From NCBI RefSeq assembly GCF_949628265.1, contig NC_088786.1:38337681-38401680 (forward strand): 64,000 bases of DNA, given 5' to 3'. Positions 56,587 through 64,000 of this stretch are shown piece by piece. A program made the position numbers and the translations under genes. How positions within the stretch are numbered: the first letter of the stretch is position 1; every line of letters starts with the position of its first letter. The notes under the pieces were generated by a model that worked only from the letters and a program-made list of their open reading frames with translations, did not search any database and was not told the DNA's origin. The stretch comes from Cloeon dipterum (lineage: Eukaryota > Arthropoda > Insecta > Ephemeroptera > Baetidae).

Positions 56587-59500
56587 TCACAATCTTCCTT
56601 CCTCCAAAACTTTCAGTTTGACATGACCTTCGTTACTTCCAAACCTGTTGGTAGCGTGGCAAGTGTATTCACCAGAATCCGAAAAGTTGGCTTTTCTGAT
56701 TAGGAAAATTCATTACTAAACTCATCAAAAAACCAAGAGGGCGCGTAACTTACTTGATAATCAGGTCACCGTTTGATTCGATCCTGTACCTTCTATCATT
56801 AGTCAGTTCTTTACCCAACCTGATCCATTTGACAAGAGGTTTGGGAGCACCAAACACAAGGCATTTGAGGGTCGCAGCCTCGTCGACGACAGAGACCGTC
56901 AAATAAAATATATCAGTGAATTCAGGCGCAAGAGCTATTATAAAACATAGAGGACATAACATATATGGATCATTACAGGGCGACAATTGAAATTATTTGA
57001 ATTTTTTTTAGGCCAGCGGGGGCTAGATTCGTGCAACGCGCAGATATGGCGTCTGGTGGAGTATGGCGCGAAAAAACGGTCACGTGAAGCAAGTTTTGGT
57101 CAATATATCGTGACATAATGGCAAGAATAAACAATAAAACAAACAAAAATAAAACATAATTTGCATAACTTGCACTAATCGTGTCTTTTGGATCGTAAAA
57201 ACAAATTCTTGACACTCGTATGGCAATCCAAAGAGAGCTTTTTGTTTCCCACGTTCAGACGCCATCTTTGATCTGCGCAGTGCGATCCAATTTTATCGCA
57301 CATCTGGCCCCCGCTGTTTTATTTAGCGAATAAAACAGCGAATAAACTAGTATACCTAGGACATTGACGTAGACGTCTTTGTAGACATATCCAAATCTGT
57401 TTGTAGCGTTGCAGCCATAATTGCCAGTGTCATTCTTATTCAGGCGGTCAATGATGATTTTGTTTGTCTGGATTCTACGACGGGCGTTTAGTGGGGCTTG
57501 TTCTATGGGCATTCCGTTGTACATCCATTTGATCTGAGGCTCTGGCACACCTTTGGCGACGCAACTGAATTCGACCCGTTCGTCCTCGGCAGCATTCACT
57601 ATTTCAGGCTCGACAGTGAAGTACGGGGCGGCTAATATAATAATATATACGAATTTGAAATTATATAGACAGTTTCTGAGCCCACCAATCGATTCCTGAG
57701 GGTCGAATTAGGTAAAGTGGATCTTTTTTCAGACCAAAAAGTCCAACTCGACGTGCGAACTTTTTTCCCGCCAAAACAATATTATGAATGCGAGAGCTGC
57801 GCATGCGCTAGAGCTGGTTTGAGCACACTTGCAGAGAGACCGCCTGTACGAATGACTTCTTCGTCAGATCCAGCCATGTTCAAATATTTTGGCGGGAAAA
57901 TGGTTCGCGCGTTGCGCTAGCCTTTTTAGTCGAAAAAAATATCCAATTTGCCTAATTCGACCCTCAGGAATCGATTGGTGTGCTCAGAAACTTGGTCAAA
58001 GACGGTCTTTAATGCCATTTTACCGAAAACTGTTAGCCCAATGGAATAACTCTTCGCGGAGCCAACGCCATTGGACGCTTCACAGCTGTAGTGACCTTCG
58101 TCATCAGCAATCACACGATCTATGAACAAACTCTTGCCGTAGTTTCTCATGGTCACGTGATTGGTGCCACCACGTGGGATAGGAATTCCATTCTTCTTCC
58201 ATTGGATTTCAGGAACAGGCCTTTAATGAATTTTTAAATGTGGTTGCGTGGATTTTTTTGATAAAATAAAGCGTATCACTAAGACAGAAAACCAGAATCC
58301 GGTTTTTCACATATGGAACCGGAACAGGACAGGACAAGATTTTTAACATATATACCAAAAAATTCCGGGTTTTCCTTTTTCAATAATAATTATGCCCCGC
58401 AGAAAAAAAGCATATAAAAATTTCTTAAATTCCAGATGTGTGTTATTTTTAGTTTTTGAGATTTTCCACTGTTAAAAATAGGACGTTTTTTTGGGGTTCT
58501 TTGCACCTCCAAATCTAAAAGGTTCTCATCATCAAAAATTACCCACCATTAGCCTCGTCTTGACCTCCAATAACCAACCAAAGTGCTTAGGGGTTGCCTG
58601 CTTCCACCCACTAATTGCGAAATATTTAAAAACTCTGCGAAAAATTGTTTCTGAGTACATTTTTCCTGCGTGTATTTTAGCAAGGGGGTTGAAGGGGTGG
58701 ATGGCTATCACCCCTTAAACCCTTCAGGTGTTTAGGGTAGGTTGAGATGTGTCTAATGGTGGGTGGTTTTAGGAATTCTGATAATTAGAACTCGAGATTA
58801 GGAGTTTGCAAAATACGACAAAATCGACAAAATTGTGATTTTTGTTTTTTTGCTAATAACTCTAAATCTTGGGTTTTAACCACCAGAATTCCGAAAATTG
58901 CATACCATTTGATTCCTCTCAACCTCCCTTTGTCATCTAATGGGCTTAGGAGGTGTTTACCCCCACCCACTAATTGCCAGAATAATTTAAAACCCGCGGA
59001 AAAATGCTTCTGAGAACATTTTTCTGCAATACCTTTTGCGAGGGGGTTGAAAGGGGTGGAGAGTTGGCACCCCTAAAACACTTAAGCTCTTTAGGGTAGT
59101 TTAAGATGTGTCTATTAATGGGTAGTTTTGGCCATTCTAATGGTTAGAACCCGAGATTTGGAGTTTGTAAAATACGAAAAAGGCGAAAAATTTGGGATTT
59201 TTGAAGTTTTTTGTTTATGTTTTAATAACTCCAAATCTCGGGTTCTAATTATCAGAATTGCAAAAACTACCCACCATTGGACACATCTAAACCTACCCTA
59301 AACACCTGAAGGGTTTAAGGGGTGCTAACTCTCCAGCCCTTCAACCCCCTAGCTAAAATACACGCAGGAAAAACTGCTAAAATATATAAAGAATTCGTAA
59401 CGTTTGCGAAAAATTGCGAAAAAACGCGAAAAAAACAGAGTTTTTGCGATGCACTATAGTTTTGGAAAAAGCAGGTTTTTGTGAGACCAGAGACCGGCGA

Positions 59501-61583
59501 AACTGGTAACCGGAATCCAGTTTTTCCCACGGAACCGGAATACTTAAACAACCGCCGGAATAATTTTTTTTCCGAAACTGGGAAATCTGTTTTTGAATAC
59601 GCTTTACTAATTATTTGTTCTACTTACGTTCCACCGAAAATACAATAGAGTTCAGCCTTCTTGCCCAAATAAGCCCATTCATTCTTCCTCGTCACATACT
59701 GCCGGATGGGTTCGTGGCGATTCTGCGACGCGGAGTTGGCCAACACATTCAGCTTCACCCTCTTTCCAATAATCTTGCGCTCATTCGTAGAACACGCATA
59801 GCTCGAGTTGACGCTCGCATCCTCCTCGGAGACACTCGAGAACCAGAGGCTTCCTTCCGGATCGAGTGTGATGCGCGAGCTGTTGATGCTCTTGTCGCCT
59901 TCCGGAGTCTGAATCAGCCAGTACACGCTGGATTTCGGCCAGCCGTCAGGAGTGTCGCACCTGAGACCGTAGGGTTCGCCTTCGTTTGTGTCGTAATTTT
60001 GAGGTTCGTTGTCTGCTTCAGTCTTGAAATTTTCAAGCTCTACGCTTTTGTGCACGAACACGGAGTTTGAAGTCGCGGTTCCGTACTCGTTCGTCGCAAA
60101 GCATTGGTACTGGCCTGTCAGACAGAGTTAACATTTAAAGACGCATTCAGATTAGGTTCAGTTTAAAAAAAATCATTAGGTATAGCGGTGTAAATTTTTC
60201 AGAAATAGCCATTGTTTTAAATGGAGAATTCGCTAAGGAATTTTGCATTCGCGATTTTTTATTAAATTTCGGATTTCCCGGAAGTAAAACTCACACTTTC
60301 AGATAGAACTCGATCAGAGGATTCCAAATCGTGTGAGAAAACATGGTCAAGCCATGGGAATTTCGGAAAAAAACTGACAAAAACCATCTGATTGGCCAAA
60401 AGAGGGGGCGTGGCACGCATTTCCCGCTGTCGCTTCTCGCTTTGTTACAAATAATTTTTCTGAGATGATTCTCGAATAAATTAACTTAATTTTGGGTATT
60501 TTAATTTTGAAGGTTCTCTAACGGCCAGCTGAAATTTTCAGACGAGCAATAAAACTATCAGATTCAAAATATTACACTCACCTACGTCCTCGTGTCTAGG
60601 GACCGTGATGTTCAACGTGCCTCGACCAGGCTCTTGCGAAATTCTGTCATCGTAGTTTCGCCAATCAAATGGCTTTCCGTTCTTTATCCACCGGTATCTG
60701 AAATGAATAAAATTATTTTTTGTATTTAGCAAAAATCGTCCAACGGGCGAGTTGAGAGCATTATTTTCTGCTTACTTGAGAGCCGGCACTCCCTCGGCCT
60801 CGCACTCGATTGTAATCGGCTTGTCCTGATCACTCTGGCGAACGGCCTCGTGGAAGAGGATCTCGTCCGTCGGCGGCTGCTTCACCATCCTCGGCGGAGA
60901 TTGCAGTGATTGTGCTGCAGGGAACAATTAAATGTGTCAAAAAGGTCTCCAGCCGGCAAATTTTGGGTCACGTGGGCAGCCGTTGCCTTAAATCTCGCGG
61001 CTGAGACCTCTATTCCTTTAAAAACGCCAATGGCAGCCATCTTTGTGCAGTAATAAAATTTTTAAACTGCTCTAAACTTGTCAATTTTATTTTAAGTGCT
61101 CAAATAACTGGTTATTTATGGTTTGTATTCGCCACATACTCAAAATAAACAATTTCCTAATTTTTTTCCTTTGAAAAAATCGAAAAAAATCATTAAAAAA
61201 TAAACTCAACGTTTAAATTATTGTCAGCCTTCAGTAAAAATGGTCAGCTGCTTTAAAACTCGTGGCTGAGACCATTATTCAGATAAAATTCCTTTAAAAA
61301 AACGCCAATGGCAGCCATCTTTGCGCAGAATTAAAATTTTAAATTTTAAAACTGCTTTTAACAAGAAGTCAATTTTATTTCTCAAATAAATGTTTATTAA
61401 TGGTTTTAATGTCCACACACTCAAAATTAATAAATTTCTAAATTGCTTCCAATGAAAAAAAAATTCAAAATCACGCCGCCGCCTAATATTTCGCGGCCAA
61501 ACCGCGTTTTTTTACTTACGTATTTGAGCTAGTGACTGCGTGATGCATAGGGTATGGAATACAAATCTCGCTGGGACCAACAT
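56587..61583 (-). CDS. Secreted neuroglian Ig-only protein (522 aa, five Ig domains)
   Basis: Exons 61520-61583, 60776-60914, 60582-60697, 59628-60114, 58024-58220, 57356-57631, 56754-56934, 56587-56695, in phase. The signal peptide (ending TLCITQSLAQ) is followed by five I-set Ig domains aligned with neuroglian Ig1-5. Cys-anchored ends include YQCFATNEYGTATSNSV, YSCEASNGVG, YGCNATNRFGYVYKDVYV and YTCHATNRFGSNE. Linker text such as SINSSRITLDPEGSLWFS and EPIRQYVTRK is typical of insect neuroglian. The frame ends (KLKVLEEGRL) just after Ig5. Ig6, FN3, transmembrane and cytoplasmic parts are absent. It should be a soluble adhesion ectodomain fragment. Several introns hold MITEs. An isoform splicing into the neighbouring FN3 gene is conceivable but would still lack Ig6 and the membrane anchor. 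Confidence 0.88.
57014..57316. mobile_element. MITE family H copy 2 in Ig-gene intron
   Basis: CAGCGGGGGCTAGATTCGTG at the left and CACATCTGGCCCCCGCTG at the right, inverted. The interior shares CACGTGA, TTTTGGTCAATAT and CAGACGCCATCTTTGATCTG with copy 1. The flanks are TTTTAGGC / TTTTATTT, a doubtful duplication. Confidence 0.78.
57668..58008. mobile_element. Family B MITE in Ig-gene intron, 10 bp from a donor
   Basis: CCAATCGATTCCTGAGGGTC at the left; the right end GGTCAAAGACGGTCT is followed by TTAA (58009-58012). The left terminus is truncated. It makes up most of the 392 bp intron and ends about 10 bp from the splice donor of the exon 58024-58220. Confidence 0.82.
58660..59345. repeat. 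Complex direct and inverted repeat in Ig-gene intron
   Basis: A module with GGGGGTTGAAGGGGTGGA, CCCCTTAAACCCTTCAGGTG, TAGGGTAGGTTGAGATGTGT and GAACTCGAGATTAGGAGTTTG occurs at about 58670-58830 and again at 59040-59190. Inverted copies lie at about 58860-58990 and 59225-59345. Long arms separated by short AT-rich loops could form large hairpins. Confidence 0.75.
60960..61400. repeat. Tandem pair of dispersed repeat in first Ig-gene intron
   Basis: Two copies about 290 bp apart of CGTGGCTGAGACC, ATTCCTTTAAAAA, then CGCCAATGGCAGCCATCTTT and GCGCAG. The reverse complement of the core is in the RhoGEF2 intron at 4560-4700. Confidence 0.7.
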
Positions 61584-62609
61584 CTTCAACATTTCTGGAA
61601 ATAAATGGAGGAAATTCGTCGTTACTAATTCATCTCGGCGGCTTGTTGCCACGAAAATTGCATTACCTGCGCTAAAAAAGCAGCGATGGTTAAAGAGAGC
61701 TGGCGAGTGAATGACTTTTTATCTCTGTTCGCTGCTCATTTTTGCTTTGGCCAATGTCAAAATGGTCTTATCACAGAATATGCACTCAGGTCACGATAGG
61801 TCACTTTTGTACAGATTACAGTCTCGTGAACACGAACACGTCTCCATTCCAATTTTTTTTGTATCATAACAGGGGCTTTAAAAAATTCTTCGTCAAAATA
61901 ACCGTTGTTTTAAGCAATAAAACCGTCACTTGATCCCGATTTGGTTGTGTTACTAATAAAATATAATGGTCATTGGCTAATTTTAGTCAAAAATTCAAAT
62001 TAATTCTCGTTATTTCTCCATAATAATCCACTTGAGAGCTGCAGTTGAGTTCTGTTACTTCTCCAAATCCTCCAGGGCGCCACTCCCATTTAAAAAATGA
62101 TACAAAGAGAAGTACCAACCAAAACTCATAACGAGAAACTAAATAATTAATTCTTTTAAAGATTTGTCTTGCATGAAATCCTAAAAATAAATATTAGAAC
62201 ATAAAATCCTTTTAAATAAGTTAGTTCAAACTGAAATTCTGTTCAATTTCACCATATACAGAAAGAAAATAAATAAAGTAAAAGTTTATCAAGTTGGTAG
62301 TGTTAACAGCGCTCTTTTGTTTTGTTTCCTCTTCCTCCATCACAGCCGTGAGCTTTGTTAACTCCGCCAGGTAAAACATTGCCGTATTTTCCCCGTTTTC
62401 CCGCAGATTTAGTGCACATCCGCCCCTAAATACCAAATTTTCCGACCCTTTGAGTATTTGAGTACGTAATTCGAGTCAAGGAAGGGCCGAAATCGGCTCG
62501 GAACCTTTTTATTTACGTCGAGCCGCGATCCACGTGTCGCCCGGCCGCCGCTCCATGTGTGACACTCGCAACTCGCCCGACTCATATTTCGCATTTCCAG
62601 CTCGCAAAG
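61584..62609. promoter_or_regulatory. Divergent region Ig-only gene / RpL21
   Basis: 61584-61760 is the duplicated 5' flank of the Ig gene. 62400-62609 is the GC-rich RpL21 promoter and 5' UTR. A pyrimidine tract and CAG just before the RpL21 start (GCATTTCCAGCTCGCAAAG) suggest a 5' UTR intron. The middle is AT-rich without a supported feature. Confidence 0.5.
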
Positions 62610-63264
62610 ATGACCAACTCCAAGGGATACAGGCGGGGCACCCGCGACATGTTCTCGCGGCCCTTCAGGAAGCACGGCGTCATCCCCCTGTCCACATACC
62701 TCAAGGTTTACAAGGTCGGAGACATCGTCGACATTAAGGTGAGCGTTTTTACATACACCGGTTTAAAGGAGTTTATATAATTAATTTCTCAGGGTCACGG
62801 AGCCGTGCAGAAGGGCATGCCCTACAAAATCTACCACGGAAAGACCGGCCGTGTTTACAACGTCACCCAACACGCCCTCGGCGTCATTGTCAACAAGAGG
62901 GTGCGCGGCAGAATCATTCCCAAGAGGTAATTAATTTTTATTAAAACCCTAGAAAGGATGTTTATTGGTTGAATTCTCAGAATTAACATCCGCATTGAGC
63001 ACGTGAAGCACTCCAAGTGCCGAGAGGACTTCTTGAGGCGCGTCAAGGAGAACGAACTCAAGCGTAAGGAGGCCAAGGAAAAGGGCACCATGGCCCTGCT
63101 CAAGAGACAGGTAATTTTTTAAATAATATAATTATAAATAAGGGATTTAATGAATATTTTCGTTTGGTTTGTTGCAGCCTGCTCCTCCGAGGAAAGCACA
63201 CATTGTCAGCGGCAAGGTCGAGCCTGTTATGTTGGCGCCCATCCCATACGAGTTCATTGCCTAA
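62610..63264 (+). CDS. RpL21: Ribosomal protein eL21
   Basis: Exons 62610-62738, 62793-62926, 62981-63110, 63178-63264 give 159 residues, the normal length. Conserved eL21 text is present throughout: [72 protein letters not shown] and the C-terminal PIPYEFIA. It is a structural protein of the large cytosolic ribosomal subunit. The introns (54-67 bp) are too short to host a snoRNA. Poly(A) signal AATAAA at 63268-63273. Confidence 0.98.
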
Positions 63265-63669
63265 GTTAATAAAATACTTTATTATGTAACTTTCTACGAG
63301 TTTCCTTTAATTTATTATATTTAAACCAATAATTATGAGGTTTAAAGAAAACTCAAGATTTTTAACAAGGGAATATTTTTATTTTATTGCTAACGCCAAC
63401 GGAAAGAAGCTGTGAAAATTTATTACGTACTCGATCAGTTATTCAGCAATTTATTAAAACTGTAGTATCCAGCTACTACAACGATAACAAGGAGGAGAAC
63501 AATATTTTTTTCCATGTGTGATAATAATAATCGGAATCGCAGTATGTACAATTTACAAGGTGAGCTATATAATAATTACGAAAGAATAAAAACGAAACAA
63601 GTATTTCCAAAAGTTGCCGTGTAACACAATCACAGTTGAGAAGAATTCAACACTCGCGCGGTTCGTGCA

Positions 63670-63780
63670 CTACGAGGAGCACTCCCTTGACTGGTAGAAA
63701 AGAATGTAGCCGGTCTCGGACGACTTTTGGATGTCCGACGTCAGACCGTAGAAGTCTTCGATCGTGGCTGCGTCGATTTT
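63670..63780 (-). CDS. Usp12-46: Usp12-46 deubiquitinase, last exon
   Basis: The terminal exon follows an acceptor at 63781-63782 and encodes 36 residues: [16 protein letters not shown], then [13 protein letters not shown] and a short CSS end. This is the C-terminal end of the USP12/USP46 catalytic domain, whose human members read IDAQAIEEFYGLTSD and [10 protein letters not shown]. These ubiquitin-specific proteases work with WDR48/UAF1 and WDR20. The rest of the gene is beyond the right edge. Its 3' UTR (63400-63669) converges on RpL21. Confidence 0.88.
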   Translation of the reverse strand, partial: KIDAATIEDFYGLTSDIQKSSETGYILFYQSRECSS

Positions 63781-64000
63781 CTGGTAAAATAAAATTCATT
63801 CCATCATTAGCGAAATTTCTAAGCAATTAAATGGCGTCAATCAGGGTCCAAAAATCAGAAATTCCGGAGAAAATTGTCCCAAAGCTTCCAGTTTTCCGCA
63901 GCACAAAAGATTTGAGGACCCTGAATGACGCCATTTTTAATAAACATGCGCACTAGGGCCGAAAATGAATTATTAACAAGGAAATCCAGTACTCTTTGAT
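63781..64000 (-). other. Usp12-46 intron with GACGCCATTTTTAATAAACA repeat
   Basis: Intronic. The block near 63900-63960 (TGAATGACGCCATTTTTAAT, then CATGCGCAC) is related to the tandem repeat of the scf intron (16.7-17.9 kb). Confidence 0.5.

Noticed and set aside
57668-58008. Introner-type element that created the intron
   Set aside because: The splice sites lie outside the MITE and a normal-sized intron remains when it is removed, so it inserted into an existing intron.
53545-61583. A single neuroglian gene with alternative promoters
   Set aside because: Each half has its own signal peptide, stop codon and poly(A) signal; Ig6 and the membrane and cytoplasmic exons are missing. Kept only as an alternative to test with transcripts.
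62739-63177. snoRNA in RpL21 introns
   Set aside because: Introns are only 54-67 bp and show no box C/D or H/ACA arrangement.

Overview
The window is animal genomic DNA, almost certainly from an insect or closely related arthropod. Introns are short and AT-rich with GT-AG ends, exons are GC-richer, and the conserved genes (RhoGEF2, APC4, the CREC protein scf, RpL21, Usp12-46, neuroglian-type Ig/FN3 genes) look like insect orthologues. I cannot name the order. No tRNA, rRNA or CRISPR array was recognised.

Left part (1-22 kb), ordinary host genes. On the minus strand are the N-terminal half of a RhoGEF2/PDZ-RhoGEF gene (PDZ, coiled coil, proline-rich linker, RGS-like domain, start of C1; DH-PH lies outside the window) and a complete APC4 (anaphase-promoting complex). 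On the plus strand are a complete scf/calumenin-like ER calcium-binding protein ending HDEF and a 396-residue coiled-coil protein of unknown identity, with a small unidentified minus-strand ORF between them. Introns carry palindromic MITEs and degenerate tandem repeats.

Middle (22-53 kb), accessory region. Two diverged paralogues of an F-box-like/LRR gene (22.7-25.6 kb and 50.7-52.2 kb, both minus) flank a 17.7 kb DNA transposon (28847-46531). The transposon has TTAA on both sides and about 490 bp terminal inverted repeats. Inside these are two inverted arrays of a ~182 bp satellite (about 59 units on the left, about 11-12 on the right). The unique core holds two divergent genes: a 746-residue THAP-domain transposase and a 187-residue protein matching the cysteine-rich C-terminal 'ballast' domain of vertebrate P2X7 receptors. 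TTAA plus THAP points to a Kolobok-like element. Its satellite arms, higher-order repeat structure and ballast-domain partner gene are the most striking content here. A 1.4 kb non-autonomous hAT-like element with a perfect 8 bp target duplication lies nearby.

Right part (53-64 kb). The ectodomain of a neuroglian/L1CAM homologue is present as two separate, complete, secreted genes in tandem on the minus strand: one with signal peptide plus five Ig domains (522 aa), one with signal peptide plus FN3 domains (523 aa). They share near-identical signal-peptide exons and 5' flanks. Ig6, the transmembrane segment and the cytoplasmic tail are absent from both. Several of their introns are swollen by MITEs. 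RpL21 (plus) and the last exon of Usp12-46 (minus) end the window.

Coordinates of spliced genes come from reading splice sites and frames by eye. Exon ends were chosen so that phases agree, but no transcript evidence was available.
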